This document shows, one piece after another, positions 44,510 through 57,600 of a stretch of DNA of 64,000 nt (its first letter is position 1; every line of letters starts with the position of its first letter). Source of the stretch: Tubiluchus corallicola (lineage: Eukaryota; Priapulida; Priapulimorpha; Priapulimorphida; Tubiluchidae); the NCBI GenBank assembly GCA_030141605.1, contig JAQGDQ010000443.1:64501-128500 (forward strand), read 5' to 3'. Made by a program: the position numbers and the translations under genes. Under the pieces are notes generated by a model. The model did no database searches. It was given only the letters and a program-made list of their open reading frames with translations, and had not been told where the DNA came from.

Positions 44510-45877
44510 GAAGTTTTTACGCTTTTCAATTTGAGTTAAATTCTTATTTTCATATTCATACTATCTCATGTCTCATATGTCTCATATTATTGTGTTAATG
44601 TATTAAATGTCACACTATTTGTGAATATGGCCGCTATGCATATTTCTTTTTTAATTTCTTAAGGTTATGCTGCCATGAGTGTAAGATAATCAAAACATCA
44701 GTCGTTATGTTATAACTAGAAAAGAATGGAAAAAGTAGAGATTCGGCTCTTCCACCAAATACATATCTTTTTGACCTCCCCAATAAGAATAAATTTTTGT
44801 CAAGTAATGCTAGCTGAGTGACCGGTTGAACGCAAGAATAAAACGTTCCAATGATAACAATATTTATTTTTCTTGAGTTAATGTAAGTGGCCTAGCCTGC
44901 CGCCTTAAACAAGTTTCCCAGATTTTTATCTCTGTTGCGCTCATATCCTTGTAATTTTGAACACATGTTAATTAGGATCAAATACGTTTTGACCTTTCTC
45001 AACTTTCTGACAAACACGTGATTCTAAGTACAAGAAGTGCATTCAACACACAACTTCAGCCTCAGATCCGGGCGCAAATGCAAAAAATGAAAAATCAGTT
45101 TTTCAGAAATGTTAATTCAGCGAAACTGAATGCATCGTTTGTCGATTAAATCATTTTCTGCATTCTCGTTAATAAATGGATTATAACCGGCCTCAATGAA
45201 ATTACTCTTAGTCAGCCATATTGTTTGCAATGAATTCCACGAATAGCATGACCGCGGGTCATAGAAAGATCCTGTAGTGGTGAAGCTCTCACACCCAGGG
45301 AGAGATAAACAAACATATTTTACCTTCAGCAATGTAGAACCCAGCTGATCTGATTTAGCTCGTCTAGGATGAGATGGATAGTCTCTCCCGCACTGGCTTC
45401 AGCTGATAAGCTCTATTGTTTATGAGCTGAACCTATCCCGGATGCTGCCCGGTTTTAATTAGTGCGACTGACCCATTTCAACTGACTAACATAGCCATTA
45501 CCAAGGTTTGTATCAAAGTACTTGTAGAAGTGTGTTTTTTACACTTTGTAGTATATCAAACTTGGAATTACAAATAAAAAGATGAAATGTAGCGAGAAAA
45601 GGCTGCGTTTGCAAATTAAATAAAAGTACGTATTTGTGTTATTCTGTTGTGGTGAAGGTTTCCTAATTTCTATATTAAATTGCAATTTTTTCAGTCAGTA
45701 TCAGCTTTGTTAGAGTAGTAAATGTAATACCCCAACTTTTAAAATGGATTTTAATAAAATAAGGGCATAAGTGTATAATAAATATATCCACAGGCTACTA
45801 CATCAAACAACTTGAACAAAACTTGCATTTATTCACATAATATGAATAAAATACATTCTGACCTCAAGCCAGCTACT
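44510..45877. other. Non-coding stretch, nothing recognised
   Basis: No supportable feature. Confidence 0.4.
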
Positions 45878-46053
45878 AAAACAACATACGTTATCAATGA
45901 AGATACAAACTCACAATGAATTAAATTTTGATACCAAACTTCAAAGACAGGAAAAATTGTGATACAGCCTGGATTTGAACCAGGACCATTACAAGACAGC
46001 GCCTTAGTCCACTAAACCACCGTATCGTCCACGATTAAGGCATTCCAATGTTC
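45878..46053 (-). mobile_element. tRNA-headed SINE family B, single copy
   Basis: Minus-strand tRNA-like head at 46026-45961. Acceptor gatacgg/ctgtatc pairs over all 7 positions, the T arm cctgg-ttcaaat-ccagg is perfect, and the anticodon loop reads ttgtaat (TGT, Thr-like). It is 66 nt long because about 7 nt of the anticodon 3' stem and variable region are missing, so it is no functional tRNA. The leader tggaatgccttaat and the body (attaaattttgataccaaac, read on the plus strand) match the copies at 25, 48.7 and 57.4 kb. Confidence 0.7.
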
Positions 46054-46794
46054 AGCCCTTATATTAGAGTTGGGCATTTCTCTATTTGTTAAACCTTCAG
46101 CATTTCTTGTGTTGCTTACTCACATTAGATTAATTCTAACTAGTGAGATTGTTTTTTATTTTTGACCAAGTTTGAGCCTGAAATTTATTTTGATTAATTT
46201 TGAGCATGAAAGAGATTTTCCGTCTTTCAAGTCAGGTATTAAAATTTATTTAATAGTGTGTTTGTACTACCACCAAAACAACAATGGAGCTTGCACTTTC
46301 ACTGCTTTTAATAGTTTCTTAAAATCCACATCAAAAGCGCGCCAAATTAATGCGTGTAGTGATTATAGGGCTACAGTCAGCTGCGTTAATGAAATACCAG
46401 AGCAGTAACATTACTATAATGACCGCTAATATCCAAGTCTGAAACCCTGGCTACATATTGCTGCACATGACAACACACAACCAAGTAATTATGCAAAGTA
46501 CGCTATTAATAAATGTACCTCGTTATTGCTATTAATAAATACTTGTTAGGCATGTGCACATTGAAATGATCTCTGAAAGAAATATAAAAAATTTACAACA
46601 TTGTAACAAACTACATTCTACTTGACTGTTTCACTGAAAGTGTACCCTAGACGATAATAATTTCTGCTGTATGTTATCATTTTTGTGACAATATACAGTA
46701 CATGGCAACTGCATGTCTGTATCATAAATATGACAGGTGCCATGTTTTCACTCGAGACATGTTTTTTTCTCTAAGTTGGTGATTTACATACATG
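46054..46794. other. Non-coding stretch, nothing recognised
   Basis: No supportable feature. Confidence 0.35.
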
Positions 46795-47184
46795 CAGAGC
46801 TGAATAGGCTAGTATAGGTTGCCGCCTAGGGCCCCCTCAAGCCTGGAGGGGGGGGGGCATGCGTTGCTTTGCCGAATATAACCTAAAAAAATTCAACTTT
46901 GAAAAAGGAAGCTCCTCATTTGAGATAAAGGATCCCTGTTTGGGGCCATTTATTTACGAAATTTACGATAATGGCCCTTGTTTGATGCCTTTTATTTGAA
47001 ATAAGTGCCCCTCTTTGAAGCACTTTATTTGAAATATGGGGCCCCAGTCATGAAAATGTTACTAAAATATATCACAACTAAAAATATTCGAGACGAGTGC
47101 GAGCAAATTAGAGGGTGGCTCCGTCTGAGGGGGCCCCATAATTTCGTTAGCCTTGGGGCCTCAAAAGGTCATAATCCGGCCCTG
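46795..47184 (-). mobile_element. 390-bp hAT-like MITE
   Basis: The right end read on the minus strand is cagggccggattatgacc...gaggcccc, and the left end is cagagctgaataggct...gggccccc. Both start CAG(R)GCYG and run into a ggggcccc block. The flanks are catacatg (46787-46794) and cctgcatg (47185-47192), an 8-bp duplication with two differences, the target length expected of hAT elements. Repeated ggggcc and tttatttgaaat words fill the interior, with a G10 run at 46848-46857. No transposase. Confidence 0.65.
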
Positions 47185-47465
47185 CCTGCATGTGTAATTC
47201 GACAAAGTATCATCGACAAAATTTTCTGTCATGTAGTGTTATAAAAGTATCAGATTAACTGCTTAAACAAGATTAAACAGTGTGAAATTAAACAGATTTA
47301 AAAGTTAAGATATATCAGTTTTGATGAGTAGTTAGATGAGCGACCCAGTGAACGTCTATAATTGTGTTATCCATTTCTTATACAGTAACTCTTAAACAGG
47401 GCCTCCTAAAACACGCTATTTCAAGGCGTGGAGAATGTCAAATTATATATTGTGCAATTCATGGA

Positions 47466-47856
47466 AATAAGCCTTTTCACAGTTCTAGCGATTGATGGTG
47501 ATCGTGAAAAGGTCAAATGTTAAGTGAATAACGCATTTGTGTGTACTTGACAACACCTCCCAGTCCATGCTATTGTAATAATAACACTTTTAACAGCTAG
47601 TGAGAACCTCACCTAGTTCATTTTTTCTTAAACCTAAGCAAAATCCTGCTAATAAATCACTCTACCCGCAGATTAAAGCATAATTAAGTAAATTCCACAT
47701 AAAACAACAGAAGAGTACCTACAACTGATGCGGCGGGCGTCTTTGCTTTACCAACATCACGTGACAGTTGTAGTTAAGACGCGCTGCTGTGGTTCACTTA
47801 ACCTGTGACCTACACCAACTGCGCTTGCGCATAGCGAAACCGTGAACAGGCTTAAT
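47466..47856 (-). mobile_element. MITE family A, copy 2 (inverted)
   Basis: Same family as 4579-4959 and 55673-56045, in opposite orientation: aataagccttttcacagttc at the left and cgtgaacaggctta at the right. Internal landmarks are reversed (cgattgatggtgatcgtg, acgcatttgtg, taataaatcactctac, agttaagacgcgctgctg, cgcgcttgcgc-like). No coding frame. Confidence 0.8.
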
Positions 47857-48708
47857 AACTCACTCATTGTCCTATATAGCTATGTGTGATTTTTACATTA
47901 TCATTTTGGCAACTGCATCATAAACAAACGTTCTCCTCTACATTTTCAAGTTACCACAGAAAAAGTCAGTCTTACGTCTATGATTTGAAATTTTGAATAG
48001 CGTTGGTGAATATTAATAGCTGAATGACATTTACTCATTGGACTAGACTGGCACAAGGGAGAATTCTGTGTATTTGCCTTTATTTCAGAAACTAATAGGT
48101 CAGCCAAACTTCCAAATTTAGCTCTTGTATTCCTAACTTGGGAGCAAGTGTATCGTATGACCCAAAGAAGCAAGGGTAGGAAATGACATGATCTCAAGGT
48201 CATCTAAAAGTCTAAAGTTTAATACGCGAAACTAAATACTTGCTAATTTTCTAACTCACAATGGCCTCCCGGCAGTATAACGATACCTGAGAAATAATTT
48301 ATGCAGCTTAAATATTCTCATAAGGCAAGTAAGCTATTCGTGTACGAACACAACTTTCACGTTTCATAGTTATGGCACCAGCGAACTGCAGGTGCAGACA
48401 ATAGCAGTGGCCTTTTATGTCGATATTTAAGACGTACGTGGGTCTAACAACACCAAATGTAACTTCGAAGTCATTTTTTGTTTCGTTTCCCAATAACAGG
48501 TGCATTATTTGAAATGTATTTCTCCCTAAGTTGTCTCGGAGTACTTGTAAAGTGTACTTTCTACGCGCTTTGCAGTCAATTGTATCTAGCAGAAAGCTAT
48601 TGTATTAACTCAGGATACGTGTTACATCAAAAAATCGCACAGCCAGTTGCAAATCTGGAAACAAAATACCTCATATTCGATAAATTATTACAATCTCAAT
48701 GACGAAAA
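47857..48708. other. Non-coding stretch, nothing recognised
   Basis: No supportable feature. Confidence 0.35.
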
Positions 48709-48990
48709 TTATTATTAATAATGTTACCGACCTACAATTAATTAAATTTTGATATCAAACTTGAAAGATAAGGAATGGATAGGTCCTCTAAAAGGCATGA
48801 ACTTTGAACTGCCTTGATCATTGGGAATTCCAGTGGTAAATGCAATGGCTTAGTGATCTAAGGCGTCTACAATGTAAGCAGAAGGTCCTGGTTCAAATCC
48901 ACGCTGCTTTATAACTTTTTCGCATTTTCTGGCATTATACAAGTTTTGTATAAAATATAATTAATCAAGGATTTGTAACATCATCTGAAG
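48709..48990 (+). mobile_element. tRNA-headed SINE family B, head-to-head pair
   Basis: Left body in reverse (attattattaataatg, caattaattaaattttgata, caaacttgaaagata) ends in a degenerate reversed B box near 48801-48812. A plus-strand tRNA-like head (48838-48910, anticodon loop aatgtaa, TGT at 48873-48875; T arm cctgg-ttcaaat-ccacg) and the body in forward sense (ataactttttcgcattttct, caagttttgtataaaat, ataattaat) follow. Same symmetrical build as 25049-25365. Confidence 0.6.
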
Positions 48991-49579
48991 TTCAATCATA
49001 CACATATTTCAGCAGCAACTTGCACAGCGAAAAATCCAAGTAACAAAAGTTTGTACCGTAGAAAGTTACTGCTCGTGTTTTAGCCATGCCAACTCAAACG
49101 CAGTTTTAATGATTCAGGAATTTTGTCGCTCAAACGACAGGTTAAACAGCGTTTAATCGATAGGTGAGGATAAAGTATGGACTCGACAGGCAAATAGTAA
49201 AATAACGATCGATTTTAAACAATAAACTGAATAGCACTCTTATTCGTACAATATTTTGTCACGCTGGACTAAGATTTATTTTTGGTGCGCAAAATTACGA
49301 TATTTTAAAGCTATTGATTCAAAAATCTATTTCAACAACAGGTAGGTGTACAAGGTATAAAAGTATTTGATGAGACTCATCTCTCACACGGTTGATTTTT
49401 ATTGAAAAGGTCTTCACTTTCGTCTGTATGTGGGATATTTAAGGTAAAACCTTTAATGTTGTCTAACTGAAGTTTTTACGATACAGAATCACTCGCATCA
49501 GCGCAAAGGCTTAAGTGACGTTTATGTAGCATCCTGGTGTGTATTTGGGGGGGGGGAAGGGAGGGGACTGATCGTTGTT
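48991..49579. other. Non-coding stretch with a G10 run
   Basis: G homopolymer at 49547-49556 followed by aagggagggg. Otherwise nothing. Confidence 0.4.
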
Positions 49580-49721
49580 TTCAATGCATTCGTTTATGCA
49601 GCCTGCGTATGCGTTACTCTTTTTATGCAGCTATTCATAATGATTTTTTTCCGCGGGCTATTCCGCAAGTGGAAAACGCATCCGCGTCCGGACGCTGGAT
49701 AAACGCCACTTAACTCACTTG
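49580..49721 (+). repeat. Dispersed repeat family D, copy 2
   Basis: Matches 38309-38440 block by block, with an extra cagcctgcgtatgcg segment and a gcatccgcgtccggacgctgg end. It abuts the 69-bp minisatellite directly. Confidence 0.6.
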
Positions 49722-50450
49722 TGATTGCTGTCTGCAGCGGGATCTTCATGATAGAGACTCACGCCTGCCAGAGTAAAATTTTTACTGCCTTTATTGCTGT
49801 CTGCACTAGAGCTATCGTTATAGAGATTCTATTCTATCAGAGTAATAGCTACTGCCTGTATTGCCTTACACAGAAGAAAGTGTAAGATACACAGTAGGGA
49901 TGATTCACTTCAACCAAACTAGAGGCTTTGCTGTTTTTATTGCTGTCTGCAATGGAATTTTGACAGAAGAGATTCATTTCTGTGAGACTGAAGTCTTCGT
50001 TGCTTTTATTGCTGTCTGTATGGGAGTTTTCACAGAAGAGATTCATTTCTGTGAGACTGGAGTTTTTTTATTCATTTCCATCAGACTGAAGTTTGTTTTG
50101 CCTTTATTGGTCTCTGTACTGGACTTTTCACAGTAGAGATTCATTTCCGTCAAACTGGAGTGTTCGATACCTTTACTGCCATCTAGAGTTTTCACGGTAG
50201 AGATTCATTTCCATGAGACTGGAGTCTTCGCGTTACTCTTTTTTGCTGTCTGCACTGGAATTTTTACAGTAGAAATTCATTTCTGTGAGTCTGGAGTCCT
50301 AACTGCTTTTATTGCTGTCTGCATTAGAGTTTTCACATTAGAGATTCATTTCTCTCAAACTAAAGTTTTCGTTGCTTTTATTGCTATCTACACTGGAGTT
50401 TTCACACTACAGATTTATACTGCGAGACTTGAGTCATCACTGCTGCTGCA
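49722..50450. repeat. 69-bp minisatellite, about 9-10 units
   Basis: gagattcattt (or variants) recurs at 49755, 49825, 49902, 49971, 50040, 50138, 50202, 50274, 50343 and 50412. Spacing is mostly 69-72 bp, with 77, 98 and 64 bp where units have indels. The unit reads tgctgtctgcactggagttttcac..agattcatttctgtgagactggagtcttcgttgctttta. The 69-bp period is 23 codons, and the minus strand reads a repeated MNLFC-x-NS..DSNK.. pattern over neighbouring units. The 98 and 64 bp steps break the frame, so it is at best a decayed repeat-protein segment. Confidence 0.9.
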
Positions 50451-50639
50451 TTCTGTGAAATTTAAACATTTCTTTTTATACAGGAATTATTTCTGTGTTA
50501 ATTGATTATGCGATTTTGTAAACCCAATTAGAGCTTCTTTTTAATTTGGATGCTCTCTACATTGTATTTTTACACGCCCTCGTAGTTGACAGTCGGGTTT
50601 TGTGCAACTTAAGGTACTACATTTCTCTTTAGGATGAAA
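50451..50639. other. Spacer between array and inverted unit
   Basis: No repeat unit recognised here. Confidence 0.4.
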
Positions 50640-50740
50640 ATTTCAGTGTAGACGGCAGGAAAAGCAACGAAAACTTTAGTTTGAGAGAAATGAATCTCTT
50701 CTGTGAAAATCTCAATGAAGACATCACTAAAAGCAATTAA
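50640..50740 (+). repeat. Detached inverted unit of the 69-bp minisatellite
   Basis: 50645-50715 is the reverse complement of an array unit (aacgaaaactttagtttgag, then agaaatgaatctcttctgtg). On the plus strand it reads EMNLFCEN, the same peptide as the array's minus strand, and stays open to a TAA at about 50736. Confidence 0.75.
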
Positions 50741-53337
50741 GACTCAAGGCTCGCAATTGCAGGTGTAAAGTTAAGCACATTTACATATGTTTGTACAGTT
50801 TGTTCAATCAAAAATTTTCACCAGCTCTAAATAGAGTGTATCCTAAGTACGCATAGGCCTACACTTTTATTCCAATTTTCTTCAGCCAGTTTTCTACACC
50901 AACATTGCAGGATTTCTACTACACTACTCCTTGCAGTTTTTATTTTCTACTGACCTTCACAGCGTTTGTTCACTATTCAGTTTAATGTAAAATCATTTCT
51001 CAAATTATTTAAATGCATTCTAAATGCGAAAAGTGGCTACCACCATAAGCATAAATTCTTGTTTTTACTGCGCACTTTGTATGCACGCAAATTTCCTCCA
51101 AATATAACATTTTGCGTGATTTACGGCAGCATCCGGACGTTCAAACTTTCCTTGAATAAATAGTCATTTTATTAGATAAATGAACTCTAAACGCTGTCTT
51201 TTTGTTTATTTTGCAACTGCACTTATTTACCACAACGAGTGACACCAAAGGCAAAATGTACAAGATGTGAGGCTGCGAACACGTGTCGGTTCTCATTCCA
51301 CAGAAAAAATTAACATGCAAATAGGTTTATTTTTATTTTAGTCAAAGTAAACAAATAAATTTCCATCAGTATAATAATTTTGCAGTGACTTCGCACTTTT
51401 CCAAATCGCCTCAAATACTTTACTCATCTGAAGTTTAAAAGGATAGAAAAACATTAAACTTCCTTTACACATTTTTGGACTAGCCACATGTTATTGGTTT
51501 GCTTCGCATTTCGCTGATTATTTTTTGCATTATCGATTTTAACTGACTACAAAGTTTTGAAGTAAAATAAACTTTAAAGCTCGTAAAGACAACACAGGTT
51601 GTTTTACAGAAAAATTAATATTTCCCTTGGTCATATTAGTTGCTCATATTGTCCCTGCTACATATACCTAATTGTTCACATGCAATTTTTAATTGGCTAA
51701 CTTTTACTTTCTTGAATTGTGAAAAAACTAGTTTATATGTGCACCTGTCATAGATTTAATTATTCACAGAATACGAAACAAAAAAATCAACCAAATAAAA
51801 ATGGAAGTGCGCGTGGAGCCTATATGACCCAATTCAGAACAAAGCAAATTAAAAATTATCGTGCAACCTTAGTTGTCATTGGAAACCATCTGGCAAACCA
51901 AATGTTATATTGTCGTTAGTGAATCTTTTACTTGATAGACAAAAATAATTCTTTGGGTGTATTTTAAGTAAAGCAAATTAAAGAAGGTGACGATATGTAG
52001 GTAAAATTGGTGGAATAAATCTTGATAAAAATGAATTTGGTATATAAAAACACCCAACAATAACAAACTCGCATTTTTGACATTCCTCTTTGTGGGTGCT
52101 AAGATTGTGAATAATGAGGTTGTGGGTACCATGATAGACTGGTAGACTGATAGCGGGTAGACTGAATAGCTGAGGATACTAAATGAGTGCCAAGTCAGTG
52201 GGCATCTTGGAATATCAGATGTCCACGGTGTCGGTTTATCCACGCGTGAAATGAATTAGATGAATCTAAATGTGTGATTCATCGGCGTTTATGAGCAATC
52301 TATTTTGGATTCCATAATATTGGTTTCAATACTGTTACATGCAGCAGTATATCGTTTCCATTCAATTTTATTGATAACTTCAACATTTATGGAAAGTTTA
52401 CCTACTCACATTTACTCGCAATCCGACATTTAGTAACTAGTTTAACTGATAGTCAAAGAAAAACGTTGAAATTGAGCCGTAATAAGGTAAGCTTTCCATG
52501 TCAACTTTCTCTTTTCTACAGGCTTCAGTGCATCAAAGCCAAAGCTCGCCAAGATATACCTCTGTGTCGACGTGGTAAAATATAAACCTTCCGAAACATT
52601 TCCGCCATTAGGTTTCAGTTTCAAAACTTTACATTATTTAAAATAATGTCCAGTGAGACCGACTGTGCGTTAGCATAAAGTACGACAACTGCTTAATCAA
52701 GCGTTCAAAAATTACTTTCTTCGAGCGGATCTACTTATTGCCTTGGTGCGTTCTTTGTCACACGAATTAGACAACTGCTTACAATAAACAAACTTAAATA
52801 AAAATAATTGACTGCCTGTGTTTTTCGAATTTCAATTTTTCTTTTGCATCCCTTGATACGACCCCCTGCAAAACATCAGATTGTCCATATACAGCAGACA
52901 CGAATATTTACAGAATGAAATATTCAAGCATCCAGTCGATTTGTGTGCGTCGTGATTTTCATATTTGAACAATTAGATTTCAATTTTATTTCTCTTTAAT
53001 GGCCTAGCGCGTTTTTAAACATCCCTCAGTCACTATTAAATCTAAAGCGCGTCATGAAGGCTTGGCAATGAAATGCGTACGAAGCGCCTTCGAAAAACTT
53101 TAGCACGCTTAACGTATTTCTGCGAGAAAAGCTGAAAATTGACAAAAACCGCATACTCTTCTCTTTGTGTTTCTCTGCAACACTTTCCCCCATACAAAAA
53201 GGTAGCCACGGAGTGGGATGCTGGATAAAGAAGAACAAGAACAACAACAGCAATAAAAACAAAGTATGGAACATTAATCAAAATCAAGCATATACTGTGC
53301 TGATGAGATGGAAAGAAGATATTAGTATTCACAATGT
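50741..53337. other. Long non-coding stretch
   Basis: No gene recognised in 2.6 kb. Short frames (51905-52243 minus, 53042-53476 minus) show no family signature. Confidence 0.4.
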
Positions 53338-53482
53338 AGGTAAAATGGCACAGGAAACAATGGCGCAAATAGAAAAGCAGGTAAAAATAGCACAGGAAAA
53401 AATTCAACAAATGGAAAAGTAGGTAAAATGGCACAGGTAAAAATGGCACAAATGGAAAAGTAGATAAAAATGGCACAGGAAG
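53338..53482. repeat. Degenerate ggtaaaaatggcacagg repeat
   Basis: Words aggtaaaatggcacagg, caaatggaaaag and aaaaatggcacagg recur six to seven times with irregular spacing. An inverted counterpart lies at 53855-53905. Confidence 0.7.
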
Positions 53483-53854
53483 AATGACACACTTAGTCTG
53501 GAGAAGCCAAAATGAGAATCTTTTTTCGCAAAACTTAACCGAACATCACGTATAGAAAACGTTTGTGAAGCACTTCATGGAGGTTACACAGGAAATGTTT
53601 AGTACTTCTTTTTTATTATTTCCTCCAGGACACACAACCACGAGTTAGTTCCAGGTTCCATTTCGAGAAAATCTCGCTTGTAAAACTGTGTAACCTTTGC
53701 TTATTAATGTGTATGGGCTTTTAAGGTGACTTGGTGTGTAAATACGTATATACTTGTCAGTATATCATCGTCGCTAAAATTAATGGTGAAAATGTGGATA
53801 AACACTATGTGGCATATTTGTGCATTACTGACTATCAATCGATTTAATGAACAA

Positions 53855-53905
53855 ATATTTTTGCCATTTTTTCCTGTGCCATTTTTATCTGTGTCATTTT
53901 TACCG
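53855..53905. repeat. Inverted counterpart of the 53.34-kb repeat
   Basis: tttttcctgtgccatttttatctgtgtcatttttacc is the reverse complement of the unit type at 53338-53482, about 370 bp away, so the pair could form a stem. Confidence 0.65.
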
Positions 53906-55672
53906 CACACCGTTCAGAATCTACGTTAATCAAACCAGCATAGAGGCGTACATGAGCATTCGGAAAGAAGCAGCTCTGTGAAAATGGTATAACCGAGAAA
54001 CATCTATCTATCGTCCAGATTCTCCAAATCGCTTAGATAAAGGACTTTACAGGTAGAAAGACGACTGGAAATCTGTACCTGTCTGGCTGTATATTAAATG
54101 GTCACGTACTTGGCAGTTTGGAAAGACAGACTGAATATTACATTTAAGCCATGATGTATTCATATCATAATAGTTTTCAAATTACATTTATTAGAATTAT
54201 GTCATAGTCACAATGACGCATTGACATGTTACGACACTGGGCGCAAAGGGAATGCGACAAATTCTAGTCATTTTTTACAGAGCTCCTTTTAGCACAAAAA
54301 ACAGTAGCTAATGAAACTTCTTGCTGACTTCAAGATTTAATGTTTAAAACATTTCTTCGGCAAAAGTCTATAATCTCAATGCATAGCAAGCACTTCCTTT
54401 TCTTGTAAATGAAGAGCTCATTCTGTCTTGCGCAAAACAGGCATCTTCTTCGAAAAAGGCCGAGGCAGGTGAACTGACACAAACTCAGTAAGCACGTGCT
54501 GACTGTTTATGAGCAAACTGTATTAAGTACATTCCTGTTAAGCAGGTTTTTTTATAGATACTCAAACGAATAATGAAGTTTCGGGGTACGTATTAAAATT
54601 ACAATCTGGCTTATAAATAATCTCCTTATTCATCGCTTTTTATTTTAAAAAAGTGTCTTTAATCTCATATTGCGTTTGTACTAAGTAGGTAATAATAGGT
54701 ATAAAAAGCTCATAAAAATAATAACCAGAAAATTGTCGTTGGGTTAATAAAATGCTTTTATTGGGTTGCACTCAAGGCCCAGTTTAAATTTTAAAATCAG
54801 CCAATTTCCGTTATTAACCAAAAGCAGCGCTTTACCTATCGGAAAACAGACTTGGGTGCAAGTAGAATTGTTTGCATATATTGTCCCAAATTATTAATAA
54901 TTATAAGTATTAGCTGAATTGACGTATAGCACACTATCATATTCGTGATTGCATAAACTAAAACTATTAACTCATATTAACGGTTCTGACAACCAATAAA
55001 TCCATAATAACGAAGTTAATTACAGAGATGCGCATCGCAGCAGTAATAATAAAGAGAGATTTTTATCACTGACATTATACTAAATCATTCTCACGTTGAC
55101 AAGTCATAGTACCTGCTTTACATGTTGTAGCAAAACAGTGTTCCGTGCAGTACCTTTTAAAAATAATCATTATATAACCATAGCTACTAAATTTATTTGG
55201 CCTTGAAGGCGAAACATTAAGTAACTCGCTTATTGAGTTTTTTTCCAACTGCATAGATGTGTCATTTGGAATAGCATTAAATTTTATTGTTTCATGGAAT
55301 CCGTTTTTCGTGACTATGTCATTTAAAACACCGTTTATCATTGCCATGAATTGTTTTTTTCTTAAAAATTTGGAATGTGGAGTAACTCTATTATGACGTC
55401 ACAAACTAAAAACTATTAAAAACTAACTAAATTGTCAATTTTATGATCTCAGTTTCATATATTAAATACATGAAAAACAACGACACGAGAACGAGAACCG
55501 CATCGGTGGTATTTACAACATTACAATCCGCCTTAAAGCTAAAACCGAAAAATAAAATATGAATATTATAGGTTAACAAATTAAGCGTCATCGTCTTCCC
55601 ATCGTATGTCTTCTCAGTAAGAGTTTATTTTTCGCGTTGGGATCACCGAGAGAACAGGAAACAAATAAAGCC
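53906..55672. other. Non-coding stretch, nothing firm
   Basis: The minus-strand 90-codon frame at 55075-55347 has balanced composition and four Cys near its end (CTEHCFATTCKAGTMTC) but matches no family I know and has no clear splice signals. Not called. Confidence 0.4.
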
Positions 55673-56045
55673 AATAAGCCTTTTCATAGTTTCGTTGTGC
55701 GCACGCGCAGTTGCTGTAGGTCAAAGGTTAGTGTACCACAGCAACGTGTCTTAATTACAATCGTCACGTGACATGTGGGTAACGCAAAACATTAGATCAG
55801 TGGCTTCAGTTGTTTTACGTGGGCTTTACTGAATTATACATTAGTCTATGCGTAGAGTGATTTACTAGCAGGATCTTGCATGGAAACAAGAAAAAATGGT
55901 CTTAGCTAGCTGTTAAAACTATTACTATTACAATAGCTTGGACTGCGAGGCGTTGTCAAGTGTACACAAATGCGTTGTCAGATACACTTAACCTTTAACA
56001 TTTTCACGATCATCATCAATCGCTGGAACTATGAAAAGGCTTATT
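55673..56045 (+). mobile_element. MITE family A, copy 3 (best preserved ends)
   Basis: Terminal inverted repeats aataagccttttcatagtt and aactatgaaaaggcttatt are perfect over 19 bp. The interior matches copy 1 (gcacgcgcagttgctgtagg, gcgtagagtgatttacta, ggaaacaagaaaaaatgg, cacaaatgcgttgtca, cacgatcatcatcaatcgct). No TA, TTA or 8-bp duplication is evident at the flanks. The right end overlaps a short local repeat. Confidence 0.85.
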
Positions 56046-56115
56046 CTTACACAATTTCACATAATTGTTGCGCAATAAGCCACATTCTTACACAATTTCA
56101 CACAATAAGCCCCAC
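56038..56115. repeat. Local direct repeat beside MITE copy 3
   Basis: attcttacacaatttcacac and caataagcc each occur twice with a ~50-bp offset. The second copy carries part of the MITE terminal sequence, so it may be slippage or a partial second insertion. Confidence 0.6.
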
Positions 56116-56133
56116 TCTGACACCATTATTAGA

Positions 56134-57404
<1,271 letters not shown>

Positions 57405-57600
57405 TCTAAAATTATTATTAATGATAGCAAAACCGATAATTAATTTAGTTTTTAATTGAAACTAGAATTTAACTTGAAAAAAACTTGGAAAAACAACAAA
57501 TATGAAAAAGTTGGAGAGATACAGCCAGGATTTGAACCAGGCACCAATCGTTTACGAGCCAACGCAACATCCGCTGTAGACCACTACCAGTGATCATGAC
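57405..57600 (-). mobile_element. tRNA-headed SINE family B, single copy
   Basis: Minus-strand head: D-arm-like actggtagtggtctacagcg, anticodon loop near gctcgtaaac (CGT, Thr-like) and T arm cctgg-ttcaaat-cctgg (4 of 5 pairs). The body, read on plus as aaattattattaatgatag, then aacttg and gaaaaagttggagagatacagcc, matches the other family members. Confidence 0.6.

Noticed and set aside
53042-53476. 144-residue minus-strand hydrophobic frame
   Set aside because: Phe/Leu-rich because it reads the opposite strand of A-rich ggtaaaaatggc repeats.
55075-55347. 90-residue minus-strand frame with a Cys-rich end
   Set aside because: Composition is plausible but there is no family match, no splice sites I can support and no neighbouring exons.
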